Positions 15,388 through 23,486 of a DNA stretch of 23,486 bases are shown here, one piece after another (position 1 is the stretch's first letter; each line of letters opens with the position of its first letter). The notes under the pieces are model-generated. The model was not told the DNA's origin. It was given only the letters and a program-made list of their open reading frames with translations, and did not search any database. Position numbers and translations under genes: made by a program. Origin of the DNA: Candidatus Neomicrothrix sp. UBA881 (GTDB taxonomy: Bacteria; Actinomycetota; Acidimicrobiia; Acidimicrobiales; MedAcidi-G1); NCBI GenBank assembly GCA_002294285.1, contig DBFL01000065.1, forward strand, positions 13,614 to 37,099. The letters are read 5' to 3'.

Positions 15388-16665
15388 TTAGTACTGTAAT
15401 TCACAACCATATTCATCAAGCCACCAGCGTGCTTCACGTAAAGCATTTTCAGAAGTTCTTAATTCAGGATCTTGATTAAGTTGTTTTGGAGTTGGACCAA
15501 CACGACTCGCAATAGAGTTCAGCCCCTCAAAATCGAGTCCATAACACTCAACTGCATTAAGTCCAAGCAGACGTCGCGTGTCCTCAATTGAAACATCTCG
15601 AAAATCATTCTCAAGGCGTTCAACTGTGTTTGGCCATGACCCTTCAGGATGGGGATAATCAGTACCCCACATGAGAGCATCTATGCCATTTACGTGTCTA
15701 CGTCTGATTTCTTCACGTGACATAGTGGAAGCTCCAATAAATACATTCGTTCCAAAATATTCTGAAGGGAGTCGTGATATTAAACCCTTCATTCTTGAAC
15801 CCATTTTTTTTATTTTGTTTGTACCGCCAAAATTAATATCAGCCTTCCACAAAATATCTCCAATCCAGAATGAACCACATTCGACTACTGCAAATTTCAA
15901 ACCAGGAAAACGATCAAACTTTCCTGAAAACAACAATTGCCATAAGATTCGGTGTGTCCAAAAAGGCACCTCGCTAATGTACATAGCTACGTTTTCTCCA
16001 TAACTTGGAAAATCAGCTTCTCCAGAATGCGTATGAACTACAAGACCGGTTTCGCTACACGCTGCCCAAACTTTGTCGTAATGATCAGAACCGTAAGGTG
16101 GAAAACCGTGCCACATCGTTGGCACCATAACGCCATAAATACCTGGCTTCTCAGCGAGTGCTTCTATTTCTTTTACTGCCTCATCTACATCATGCGTTAT
16201 TGGAACTAAAGCAACTCCAGCCCGTCTAACTGGGTCATCTCCACAAAATTCTTCTAACCAACGGTTATGTGCTCTTGCTCCGCCAAAAGCAAGCTTGGAA
16301 TCAGTTATTTGACCTGCAGCCAACCCAGCCCCAAAAGGTGGAGATTCTTGACCCGTGACGGCATCTCCGTCGGCAAAAATTATTTCTCCGGATATACCAT
16401 CTGCATCCATTACACCATTTCGGACAGAAGAGTCATACGCTCCTTTTAACCCTTCCTCATTTTCACCTTCCCATTTCTCTATGAACTCAGCATTAACCTC
16501 TTCAGTGATGCGTCGATGCTCGTGCCGTTCTTCAACATATTTATCAAATTCTTCATGTAAAGATGAGTCAAGATAAGGGCGATAATCCTCACATTGAAGT
16601 CCTGCATGTGTGTCGGAAGAAACAATTAAGTACGGTTCTTCTCCTGTACTCACTTCTATAGACAT
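15388..16665 (-). CDS. Amidohydrolase-2 family metal-dependent enzyme (2)
   Basis: 425 residues, paralogue of the adjacent amidohydrolase. It has the first-strand D18-T-H20, a HNRWLEEF segment near 130, mid-barrel VHTHSGEADF (H near 210), VVECGSFWIGDILWK (about 255-270) and MWGTDYPHPEGSWP (about 332-345) with the metal-binding aspartate. Eight bases separate its stop from the next start, and a GGAG five bases before its own ATG is a clear ribosome binding site. Two differing paralogues kept side by side suggest either a heteromeric enzyme or two successive steps on one compound; the sequence does not decide. Confidence 0.88.
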   Translation of the reverse strand: MSIEVSTGEEPYLIVSSDTHAGLQCEDYRPYLDSSLHEEFDKYVEERHEHRRITEEVNAEFIEKWEGENEEGLKGAYDSSVRNGVMDADGISGEIIFADGDAVTGQESPPFGAGLAAGQITDSKLAFGGARAHNRWLEEFCGDDPVRRAGVALVPITHDVDEAVKEIEALAEKPGIYGVMVPTMWHGFPPYGSDHYDKVWAACSETGLVVHTHSGEADFPSYGENVAMYISEVPFWTHRILWQLLFSGKFDRFPGLKFAVVECGSFWIGDILWKADINFGGTNKIKKMGSRMKGLISRLPSEYFGTNVFIGASTMSREEIRRRHVNGIDALMWGTDYPHPEGSWPNTVERLENDFRDVSIEDTRRLLGLNAVECYGLDFEGLNSIASRVGPTPKQLNQDPELRTSENALREARWWLDEYGCELQY

Positions 16666-16674
16666 CTATTCTCC

Positions 16675-17466
16675 TTACTCATCGTCGTCTTTATTTCCCA
16701 AGACTGAAAGATCGTCATAGCGTTGATGGACAAAAGGTATCAAATTTTCAGCAGGAACAGTTCCTACGGTACGGGCACTAACTACGGTCGCGCGCTGAGA
16801 AAGGTTTATTGAAACTAGTTTTTTTACCGGCAAATCTGATAGAGGATCCAATGGTGAATCACCAAGAATAACTTCACCTTCCACAACTTCTGCTTTACGC
16901 TCACGTGAAGATTTTTTTGAATGAACTATAAAAGGGTCTCCATCAAGTTTGGTTGGGCCTTCAGGCGATGGAAGCAACTTGAAGTAAAAATCAATTCTTT
17001 CATTTGATACCGGATCCCGCTCACCGATGATCTCACCTTTTATTTCAGCAACTGTAAAACCTAAACGTTTGATCGTGCTGTGAATTTCATTACCTTCTCT
17101 TTCTGCTTTAATCTCAGCAATTTTTTTTGGCTCACCAAATGTCTCACGACCACCAACCGTGGCTTGCTCTGTGGTCATCGGCATCAGAAGCGGGTACTCA
17201 CCTAAGACATCGTCATGACATGCTTGAACTCCGAACCATCCTGCACCAAATATCAGGTCACCAGGCATGGTGACCGTTGAAATATTAAGTCTTACTAATG
17301 GTTCAGGTCCCGGCTTCAAAGGTGGAGGAAGAACTGCAGCTATTACATCAGGATCGGTTTCATAGACAGCTTCTAGAGAATCAGACCAGGTTTCTCTCCC
17401 TGTGGCTTCAAGTTCTCTATTTCGAATTGATTCCTTGGATCGAGGTCCATACCTGATATTGCTCAT
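16675..17466 (-). CDS. Acetoacetate decarboxylase-like protein
   Basis: 263 residues of the acetoacetate decarboxylase superfamily. The segment GGRETFGEPKKIAEI (about 105-119) matches the family's active-site region, and K114 aligns with the Schiff-base lysine (K115 of Clostridium acetobutylicum), with the second lysine next to it, so the enamine/imine chemistry is probably kept. Many bacterial members act not on acetoacetate but on other keto acids or as aldolase/dehydratases, so the substrate is left open. GGGAG four bases before the ATG is a good ribosome binding site. It is the first gene of a four-gene operon, 77 bases after livM, so it could share the liv transcript or have its own promoter. 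Confidence 0.85.
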   Translation of the reverse strand: MSNIRYGPRSKESIRNRELEATGRETWSDSLEAVYETDPDVIAAVLPPPLKPGPEPLVRLNISTVTMPGDLIFGAGWFGVQACHDDVLGEYPLLMPMTTEQATVGGRETFGEPKKIAEIKAEREGNEIHSTIKRLGFTVAEIKGEIIGERDPVSNERIDFYFKLLPSPEGPTKLDGDPFIVHSKKSSRERKAEVVEGEVILGDSPLDPLSDLPVKKLVSINLSQRATVVSARTVGTVPAENLIPFVHQRYDDLSVLGNKDDDE

Positions 17467-17543
17467 TACTCTCCCTGATTGAAATCTGTTTTATGTTTCA
17501 TTTTCGCGAACATTGATTGAAATTGCTAGACGGAAAAATTCTT

Positions 17544-18683
17544 TTAATAAGAAAAGGGCCAGGTTTTAAAATATGTTTTTACTCTCATCCATATACCGGC
17601 AATACCTCTAGGTTCAAGTAATAAAAAAGCAGCGATAAGTATTCCGTAGATGATGTGATTCAACGAAGATATTGAAATCATGCCTCCTATTCCACCTTCA
17701 TCTCCGCTAACACCTGGCAGGTCATAGTCTCTAGAAATATTTTCAACGAAACGAGGAAGGCTTCCTAACACGAAAGCTCCGATTATAGATCCGTGGATTG
17801 TACCCATTCCGCCCAAAATAATTATTGCTATGTATTGGATCGCAACTAGTAATCCAAAATCGATGGGGCTTATAAATGACTGCAAAACCCCAAAAAGAGC
17901 TCCAGCAAGAGCAGCAATTGAACTCGAAATTGCAAATGCCATCGTTTTATAGTGCAACAGGTCCACGCCTATAATTTCAGCGGCAATGTCACGATCTCGA
18001 ACTGCTTGTAACGCTCTTCCCGGTCTTGTTCTAACAATGTTTTTGACTAACAATGCGACGATTGCGACAAACCCCCAAATCAGCCAGAAAAATGATTGAG
18101 ATTTTTCGAATTCATGGCCGAAAATTTCCAAATTTCTAAAATCAATTGAACCGATTTTTAACGAAGCGCCTGTAACAGAAACCCCTGTACTGCCCCCAGT
18201 AACTGACTTCCAATTTCTAAAAATGTGATCGCCTAAAAAAACTAAACCAAGAGTCACTACAACTAAATAGTTTCCACGGAGACGAAGAGCTAATGGCCCG
18301 ACTATGAAGCCAATTAAAAAACCGACCAAAAGTGAACATGGCAGCCAAATTAAAAAAGGCAAATCCCACGTCGTGCCCGCATAAGCAGTGAAATAGGCTC
18401 CAGCTCCCACAAAAACTGAGTGACCAAGTGAAACCTGCCCTGTGTAACCTGTCAATAAATTGAGACCTATTGCACCTACAGCAAAAACACCTGCATAGTT
18501 AAGTGTTGTCATAGTGAGTCCTACATCACTTAAAAATTTTGTTACTGGAAAAGTCTCCCAAATTATCGGACTCAAAATATAAAGAGCTATAAGAGTCAAC
18601 AAACCAATTCTTAACAAAGGAGTTCTCCACAACATCAAATCTTGTTGATAACGAACTTTTAAGTCTTTAGATGGATTAGACAT
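17544..18683 (-). CDS. livM: Branched-chain amino acid-type ABC transporter permease LivM
   Basis: A 379-residue integral membrane protein, one of the two permeases of a HAAT/Liv importer. The N-terminus is a cytoplasmic tail of about 25 residues, followed by about nine to ten hydrophobic segments. The family motif is LTGYTGQVSLGHSVFVGAGAY (about residues 78-98), and the EAA-like loop is RALQAVRDRDIAAEIIGVDL (about 228-247). The C-terminal PRGIAGIW is typical. Substrate specificity of Liv systems ranges from leucine to amides, urea and aromatic acids, and is not readable here. It follows livH by six bases and is the last transporter gene. Confidence 0.93.
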   Translation of the reverse strand: MSNPSKDLKVRYQQDLMLWRTPLLRIGLLTLIALYILSPIIWETFPVTKFLSDVGLTMTTLNYAGVFAVGAIGLNLLTGYTGQVSLGHSVFVGAGAYFTAYAGTTWDLPFLIWLPCSLLVGFLIGFIVGPLALRLRGNYLVVVTLGLVFLGDHIFRNWKSVTGGSTGVSVTGASLKIGSIDFRNLEIFGHEFEKSQSFFWLIWGFVAIVALLVKNIVRTRPGRALQAVRDRDIAAEIIGVDLLHYKTMAFAISSSIAALAGALFGVLQSFISPIDFGLLVAIQYIAIIILGGMGTIHGSIIGAFVLGSLPRFVENISRDYDLPGVSGDEGGIGGMISISSLNHIIYGILIAAFLLLEPRGIAGIWMRVKTYFKTWPFSY

Positions 18684-18689
18684 ATGAAC

Positions 18690-19751
18690 TCAAACTCTGT
18701 GAACTTCTTTTGTACCGAAAAGCCCATATGGACGAATCATTAAAATTACTAGCATCACGATAAAAACCATTACTCTGTCAAATCCAACTCCCAACCAATG
18801 GAGATCCCATTCAGGCTGGTATACCTTTGTCAAATTTTGTATGATTCCAACGATAACTCCTCCTATAACGGCACCTCCTGGAGAGTCAAACCCACCTAAG
18901 ATCATTGCTGGGAAAGCAAGAAAAACTATTAAATCCATATTCGGCGTCAATTGTGCGATGCCTACACCAGTTACTGTTCCGGCTAAAGCAGCCACTGCAC
19001 CAGCGATTCCAAAAGCAGTGGCAAAAACCACCTTTAAAGAAATACCTTGGGCAAAAGCAGCCTCATGATCAAAGTGAGCCGCTCGCATCGCGATACCAAT
19101 TTTTGTGTACCGATTCACCAAGAAAAAACCTAAAAGCGCAATAGCAGTTAAAGCGATTGTCCAAAGTTTTGCATGCGTAAAAACTAAATCACCCGCTTTG
19201 ATAATCTTAAAGCCCCATGGGTCTCCCATATTTATTTCAGCAAAACCCCAAATAGATGGAACAACTTGTTTGATAACAAAAAGTATCCCTATGGTCACAA
19301 TGATCGAACCAAATATTGGCAATTCATTCGATTGGCTTGATCCAAAACGAATTTCAAGTCCGCGGACTAAGAAATAGATGAACACACCAGCAATTAATCC
19401 AATAATTAGCGAAACAAGGTGAGTGTTCCCATTATAAAAAGACACAGACCAGATAAGTAAACAAAAACCCCCAGCAGTTATTTCTTTTAATGAACGGTGT
19501 AAAAGTAACAACTGTATGAGAATTGCGATAATTGAAGTAACAATCATTGACAAAAATAAAGACAAGTAGAAATTCCAACCCCACGTTTGACTAAAGTTGT
19601 AGGTCAAAAATGCTCCTATCAACAAAAAGCCTCCCTGTGCAAAATTAATGATTCCTGTTGCACGGTAAATAACAACAAAACCAAGAACTATCAACGAGTA
19701 TCTTGACCCCAGAGCTATACCATCAAATACGCCTTGTAAGAGTTGCTCCAT
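18690..19751 (-). CDS. livH: Branched-chain amino acid-type ABC transporter permease LivH, enlarged
   Basis: The second permease. The N-terminus (GVFDGIALGSRYSLIVLGFVV) and the NFAQGGFLLIGAFL motif (36-49) are standard, and the RAAHFDHEAAFAQGI loop (about 224-238) contacts an ATPase. The 353 residues exceed the usual length near 300. The extra part is about residues 87-131 and contains two hydrophobic segments (about 92-107 and 111-131), between the helix ending QLLLLHRSLK and the helix beginning PIFGSIIVTIGI, where relatives have a short loop. Its ATG shares one base with the stop codon of the acyl-CoA synthetase gene (TAATG), so translation is coupled. Confidence 0.92.
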   Translation of the reverse strand: MEQLLQGVFDGIALGSRYSLIVLGFVVIYRATGIINFAQGGFLLIGAFLTYNFSQTWGWNFYLSLFLSMIVTSIIAILIQLLLLHRSLKEITAGGFCLLIWSVSFYNGNTHLVSLIIGLIAGVFIYFLVRGLEIRFGSSQSNELPIFGSIIVTIGILFVIKQVVPSIWGFAEINMGDPWGFKIIKAGDLVFTHAKLWTIALTAIALLGFFLVNRYTKIGIAMRAAHFDHEAAFAQGISLKVVFATAFGIAGAVAALAGTVTGVGIAQLTPNMDLIVFLAFPAMILGGFDSPGGAVIGGVIVGIIQNLTKVYQPEWDLHWLGVGFDRVMVFIVMLVILMIRPYGLFGTKEVHRV

Positions 19752-21574
19752 TAGTACATACTTTCAATCAAATCGGCAAACTGCTCGGTGAGAGTGGCTC
19801 TTTTAACTTTTTGTGTAGCGGTAAGTTGACCGTCTTCATGATCAAGCTCTATTGGTAATAGTTTGAAATACTTAATAGTTTCTACTTGAGCAAAATCTTT
19901 ATTTGCTTCATTTATAACTGACGAAACTAATTCATTAACTTCGTCTTTAGAAGACAAATCCTCGTAAGTTGTGTAGGGAATGCCTTCGCGTGTAGCCCAA
20001 TCTCCAACTGTGTCACTTTCAATTCCAATTAAAGCCGTCAGATATTTCCGTTTATCTCCAATAACCATGGCTTCTCTGATGTAAGGAGAAACCTTTATTC
20101 GATTTTCTATTTCAGATGGTGAGAGATTCTTTCCACCTGCCGTGATGATTATGTCTTTTTTACGATCTGTAATCCACAGATGCCCAAGTTCATCTATATG
20201 CCCTATATCACCAGTGTGTAACCAGTCGTCAATAATTGTTTCTTTAGTTGCTTCCGGGTTTTTAAAATAGCCATTGAATGTTGCCTCAGAACGGGTAAGT
20301 ATCTCTCCATCTTCAGCTATGCGCACTTCAGAATTAGGTAATGGTTTCCCAACAGAACCTAAACGCAGCTCATCAACTGGAACAATCGTTGCCACAGCTG
20401 TATTCTCTGTCATTCCGTATCCTTCTCGCACAGGAACTCCAACTGACATAAGAAACTCAAGGACCTGAGGAGCAATAGGTGCAGCTCCAGATAGGGCTTC
20501 ACGAACTCGCATCATCCCTACTCTTTTCTTTAATGACCTAAACACAAAAAGCCAACCTATTCCAAACCATATTGAGTCAATGAAGGTGCTTTTATTTTTC
20601 AAACGTCTTTTTAAAATAAAGCCTCCTTGCTTAATCCAAAAATTGAATAGAGCATGCTTTAACCAAGTTGCATCGTTTGATCGTATTTGGATAGCAGCAA
20701 GCATTTTTTCCCACACACGTGGAACTCCAAGAAAAAATGTTGGCTGAACCTCACGTAGATCTTCCATGAATGAATTTGTATCCTCACCAAAATTAACTAC
20801 ATAACCGTGATATACGCCATTAGCAACTGATATAACTCTCTCAGCTACATGACATAAAGGGAGGTATGACAGCACCTCATCATTTTTACGAAAATCGTAA
20901 ACAAGCCCCCATGTAAGAGCGGCGAATCTCAAATTTTGGTGAGTGATCATTGCACCTTTTGGAGGGCCTGTTGTACCTGATGTATAGACAATTATCGCAG
21001 TTTCAGAAGCAGAAATAGTTTGTATCATTTTCTCGAAACTTTTTCCATCATCAGATTCGCCTAAACTTATCAATTCCTCAAAAGTAATAATTCTCGGGTC
21101 ATCAATTGTTTTTATTCCTCTTGGGTCAATGACAACTATTTTCTTTAACTTCTCTAATCGGTCCCATGCTTCCAACGCCTTATCAAGTTGTTCCTCGTCT
21201 TCAACAACTAGAACAGACGCTTCAGAGTGATTAAGAAGATACTCGACTTCCGAAGCGGGACTCGTTGGATAAATTCCAACTGCGACTGATCCAAGTGTTT
21301 GTGCACCTAAATCTGCAAAAACCCACTCGGGTCTATTTTCTGAATGGATTGCTACTTTGTCACCTTCTCTAACCCCCAGTTCATAAAATCCAAATGCCAC
21401 TGATTTTACAATTTCGAAATACTGCCCCCATGAGAATTCTTGCCATATACCGAATTTTTTATGACGGATCGCGACATCATTGGGGCGCATCTGAGAGTGT
21501 TCAAGCAATTTCGCTGACAAACTTATTAACTCATCTTGTTCTTTGTCATGTTCATTTAATTGCTGAGAACTCAC
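19751..21574 (-). CDS. Long-chain-type acyl-CoA synthetase (AMP-forming)
   Basis: 607 residues of the adenylate-forming superfamily, activating a carboxylic acid to acyl-AMP and then acyl-CoA. Motifs: the P-loop YTSGTTGPPKGAMITH (about 197-212), REGYGMTEN (about 385), LHTGDIGHIDELG (about 452-464) and DRKKDIIITAGGKNLSP (about 470-486). The overall form matches FadD15-like long-chain synthetases, but chain length cannot be told. The start is GTG, overlapping livG's stop as GTGA, with GGAG seven bases before it. Its place inside the livG-livH junction implies it activates the imported substrate. Confidence 0.93.
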   Translation of the reverse strand: MSSQQLNEHDKEQDELISLSAKLLEHSQMRPNDVAIRHKKFGIWQEFSWGQYFEIVKSVAFGFYELGVREGDKVAIHSENRPEWVFADLGAQTLGSVAVGIYPTSPASEVEYLLNHSEASVLVVEDEEQLDKALEAWDRLEKLKKIVVIDPRGIKTIDDPRIITFEELISLGESDDGKSFEKMIQTISASETAIIVYTSGTTGPPKGAMITHQNLRFAALTWGLVYDFRKNDEVLSYLPLCHVAERVISVANGVYHGYVVNFGEDTNSFMEDLREVQPTFFLGVPRVWEKMLAAIQIRSNDATWLKHALFNFWIKQGGFILKRRLKNKSTFIDSIWFGIGWLFVFRSLKKRVGMMRVREALSGAAPIAPQVLEFLMSVGVPVREGYGMTENTAVATIVPVDELRLGSVGKPLPNSEVRIAEDGEILTRSEATFNGYFKNPEATKETIIDDWLHTGDIGHIDELGHLWITDRKKDIIITAGGKNLSPSEIENRIKVSPYIREAMVIGDKRKYLTALIGIESDTVGDWATREGIPYTTYEDLSSKDEVNELVSSVINEANKDFAQVETIKYFKLLPIELDHEDGQLTATQKVKRATLTEQFADLIESMY

Positions 21575-22344
21575 GAGGCTTCTCCTAAATAAGCAGCTAT
21601 AACAAGTGGATTATCCTGAATCTCTTTAGGAATGCCTGTGGCAATTGTTTGTCCAAAATCAAGTGCCATTACACGATCCGCTATGTCCATCACCATTGCC
21701 ATATCATGTTCAACAAGCAAAATGGGTACACCTAACTCATGATTTATTTCAAGAATGTATCTAGCCATGTCTTCAGTTTCTTCTAGATTCATTCCTGCAA
21801 CAGGCTCATCTAAGAGAAGAATACGTGGCTCCATAGAAAGCGCACGTCCTAATTCAACACGTTTTTGGATTCCATAAGGTAGTAGTCCCACTGGTTGGTA
21901 TCTATAGGGTTGAAGCTCAAGCAAATCAATAATTGTTTCAACTTTTTTACGGTTTTTTATCTCCTCGTTTTTAGCACGACCCCACCACAGGGCACCTGAA
22001 AAAAATCCTGTCTTCATTTTTAAATGGCGTCCAAGAAGTAAATTATCTATAAGATCCAAGTTCATAAATAACCCTAAATTCTGAAACGTTCTACCTACAC
22101 CTTGACGGGCCACATTTACAGGTCGCTCTCCTATCATCTCTTTACCTTCGAATAAAACCGAACCTGCCTGTGGCTTATACACACCATTTATACAATTAAA
22201 GATTGAAGTCTTACCAGCACCATTGGGACCAATAATCGCAAAAAGTTCTCCAGATTTAACTCCGAAACTAACATCCTCAAGAGCAGTTACTCCTCCAAAC
22301 CGAAGTGTCACTTGACTGAAATCAAGAATTTTTGAAGAGTCCAT
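21571..22344 (-). CDS. livG: Liv-type ABC transporter ATP-binding protein LivG
   Basis: One of the two ATPases of the Liv importer. With the ATG chosen here it has 257 residues. Walker A GPNGAGKTS is at 39-47, the signature appears as LPYGIQKRVELGRAL (the LSGGQ variant usual for LivG), and Walker B is LLLDEPVAGMN (about 170-180). The ATG at 22344 shares one base with the livF stop (TGATG) and has AGGTGGAG six bases upstream. A GTG four codons earlier (22356) is possible but gives a longer overlap. Confidence 0.94.
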   Translation of the reverse strand: MDSSKILDFSQVTLRFGGVTALEDVSFGVKSGELFAIIGPNGAGKTSIFNCINGVYKPQAGSVLFEGKEMIGERPVNVARQGVGRTFQNLGLFMNLDLIDNLLLGRHLKMKTGFFSGALWWGRAKNEEIKNRKKVETIIDLLELQPYRYQPVGLLPYGIQKRVELGRALSMEPRILLLDEPVAGMNLEETEDMARYILEINHELGVPILLVEHDMAMVMDIADRVMALDFGQTIATGIPKEIQDNPLVIAAYLGEAS

Positions 22345-23165
22345 CAAGCACTCCACCTTTTTCTACGTCGATATGTTTTTACGTCTCTAAATGAACGCCG
22401 TCCTGCTTCACCAACGCCTAAATAAAACTCTTTAATATCATCGTCTTGTAATAGTTCATGGCTTAATCCATCACGAACAATTCTTCCGTTTTCAAGTACG
22501 TAACCCCGGTTAGCGATCGAAAGTGCCATAGTCGCATTTTGTTCTACAAGCAAAACACTTGTTCCTTGCCTATTTACCGTTTCAATTATGTCTCTGATTT
22601 GTTGAACAAGCAGTGGTGCTAAACCCAGAGAAGGCTCATCAAGCACTAGCAATCTAGGGGATGTCATCAAAGCTCTCCCTATAGCTAGCATTTGTTGCTC
22701 TCCACCTGAAAGATAACCTGCGGTCGAACGTGAACGAGAAGCTAAGACTGGGAAAAGACCCACAACACGATCATGAGCCTCTGCAATTTTCTGTCTTGAA
22801 GCAACCGTGTATGCACCTGCTTTGAGATTTTCTTCAACTGTCAATTCTGCAAAAATTCGTCTACCTTCCATAACCTGTGATAAACCTGCACGAACCAACC
22901 TCGAAGGATCATATCTGTTTGTTTTCTCACCAAGAAAAGAAACAGAACCTTTTGTAATTTTTCCTCTATGAATTTCCAGCAATCCAGTGATAGATCTCAA
23001 CAAGGTTGTTTTTCCCGCTCCATTTGCACCTAGAAGAGCGACAATTTCACCTTCAGAAACATTCATCGAAATACCACGAAGGACAAGTATGACCTCGTTG
23101 TAAACAACTTCGAGATTGTCAACTGAAAGTATAGGTTTCTCTTTTTTTTCTAAAGCGTCTTCCAT
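22344..23165 (-). CDS. livF: Liv-type ABC transporter ATP-binding protein LivF
   Basis: The other ATPase, 273 residues. Walker A GANGAGKTT is at 46-54, the signature YLSGGEQQMLAIGRAL at about 143-158 and Walker B LLVLDEPSLGLAP at about 164-176. The C-terminus has a basic tail (KTYRRRKRWSA) beyond the usual end EFYLG; such tails are common in actinobacterial LivF. The gene is first in a run with touching starts and stops (livF-livG-synthetase-livH). It is separated from the substrate-binding protein gene by a terminator, so it is expected to be made at a lower level than that protein. TAATAT lies eight bases before the ATG and could be a second promoter. Confidence 0.94.
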   Translation of the reverse strand: MEDALEKKEKPILSVDNLEVVYNEVILVLRGISMNVSEGEIVALLGANGAGKTTLLRSITGLLEIHRGKITKGSVSFLGEKTNRYDPSRLVRAGLSQVMEGRRIFAELTVEENLKAGAYTVASRQKIAEAHDRVVGLFPVLASRSRSTAGYLSGGEQQMLAIGRALMTSPRLLVLDEPSLGLAPLLVQQIRDIIETVNRQGTSVLLVEQNATMALSIANRGYVLENGRIVRDGLSHELLQDDDIKEFYLGVGEAGRRSFRDVKTYRRRKRWSA

Positions 23166-23185
23166 TGAACTTAATATTAACCAGT

Positions 23186-23223
23186 AAAAAGTTCAGGGCC
23201 CATGGGTTAACCCATGGGCCCTG
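23186..23223 (-). terminator. Intrinsic terminator / attenuator between substrate-binding protein and livF
   Basis: Positions 23194-23223 form a perfect 30-base inverted repeat: 13 bp of mostly G-C stem around TTAA, starting CAGGGCCC. On the minus strand it is followed by a run of five T (23190-23186). It lies 21 bases beyond the stop of the substrate-binding gene. Such a site between a highly made binding protein and its transporter is a common way to reduce downstream expression by partial termination. Confidence 0.9.
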
Positions 23224-23243
23224 TAACTACATTCCTATTTTAA

Positions 23244-23486
23244 TTAGAAGTCGAATTCAGAAGCATATGAGCTCTCATAACCAACTTCTACAGCCTCAAC
23301 ACCATTAGGAACATCCGGATTTACTCGGAAAATCGTATTTGCTGTTGCCGGCTGTCTTTCATCAGCTGAACCATACTGATATTCACCAGAAAGACCTTCA
23401 AAGTCAACACTCATCTCAGTTGAAGCTTTAAGGATTCCCTCACGTGACAAATCACCATTAGCTACAGCTTTTTCAAGTGCTCCTGC
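23244..23486 (-). CDS. Branched-chain amino acid-type ABC transporter substrate-binding protein, C-terminal fragment
   Basis: Only the last 80 residues are inside the window; the reading frame stays open to the window's right edge. The sequence AGALEKAVANGDLSREGI is typical of the closing helix of Liv-type periplasmic (here lipoprotein or membrane-bound) binding proteins, and the rest (NTIFRVNPDVPNGVEAV) matches the end of their second lobe. It sits upstream of livF on the same strand, as in most Liv operons. The ligand cannot be guessed from this fragment. Confidence 0.75.
   Translation of the reverse strand, partial: AGALEKAVANGDLSREGILKASTEMSVDFEGLSGEYQYGSADERQPATANTIFRVNPDVPNGVEAVEVGYESSYASEFDF

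Noticed and set aside
13110..23486. A mobile island inserted at tRNA-Ser(CGA)
   Set aside because: The position is suggestive, but the window holds no integrase, transposase, repeated tRNA end or clear compositional shift.

Overview
The window is a gene-dense, AT-rich stretch of bacterial chromosome. It most resembles a small-genome actinobacterium, possibly a marine or freshwater Acidimicrobiia-like lineage. The grounds are a probable acyl-CoA carboxylase epsilon subunit (a family known mainly from Actinobacteria) beside a propionyl-CoA carboxylase beta chain, an F420-type luciferase-like oxidoreductase, a LysC with an internal beta-subunit start as in Corynebacterium, and a tadA / tRNA-Ser / dnaX / recR neighbourhood. 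The lineage is inferred from gene content only.

Layout, left to right. (1) 8-5211, minus strand: a lysine/threonine/methionine precursor operon, lysC -> two paralogous lipoproteins of unknown function -> asd -> LLM-class oxidoreductase. (2) 5296-6093, plus: a membrane-anchored cyclophilin. (3) 6115-7881, minus: pccB followed by the small epsilon subunit. (4) 7963-8541, plus: a LOG-family nucleotide-processing enzyme. (5) 8553-9845, minus: methylmalonyl-CoA epimerase then a stand-alone 5'-3' exonuclease. (6) 9909-10024: an intergenic module with a plus-strand promoter-like sequence, a hairpin with a C-rich loop and a strong bidirectional terminator, which is a candidate small RNA. (7) 10021-12508, minus: tRNA-Ser(GGA), dnaX, recR. 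(8) 12621-13199, plus: tadA and tRNA-Ser(CGA). (9) 13203-23486, minus: a long catabolic/transport block. It starts with the 3' end of a substrate-binding protein and a near-ideal hairpin terminator, then livF-livG-acyl-CoA synthetase-livH-livM with overlapping reading frames, then an operon of an acetoacetate-decarboxylase-like protein, two paralogous amidohydrolases and a short-chain dehydrogenase.

How the genes work together. LysC and Asd make aspartate semialdehyde. PccB plus epsilon and the epimerase are steps of propionyl-CoA to succinyl-CoA conversion; the biotinylated alpha chain and the mutase are not in this window. The right-hand block looks like import of an organic acid or branched-chain-amino-acid-like compound by a Liv ABC transporter, CoA activation by a synthetase encoded inside the transporter operon, and further processing by decarboxylase/amidohydrolase/dehydrogenase enzymes. 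The substrate cannot be read from the sequence.

The least explained items are the paralogous lipoprotein pair inside the lysC-asd operon, the 9.9-kb candidate small RNA, the unusual base 73 of tRNA-Ser(GGA), the helix insertion in LivH and the amidohydrolase operon. No CRISPR array, transposase, integrase or phage gene was found, and no stretch over 300 bases lacks a gene.
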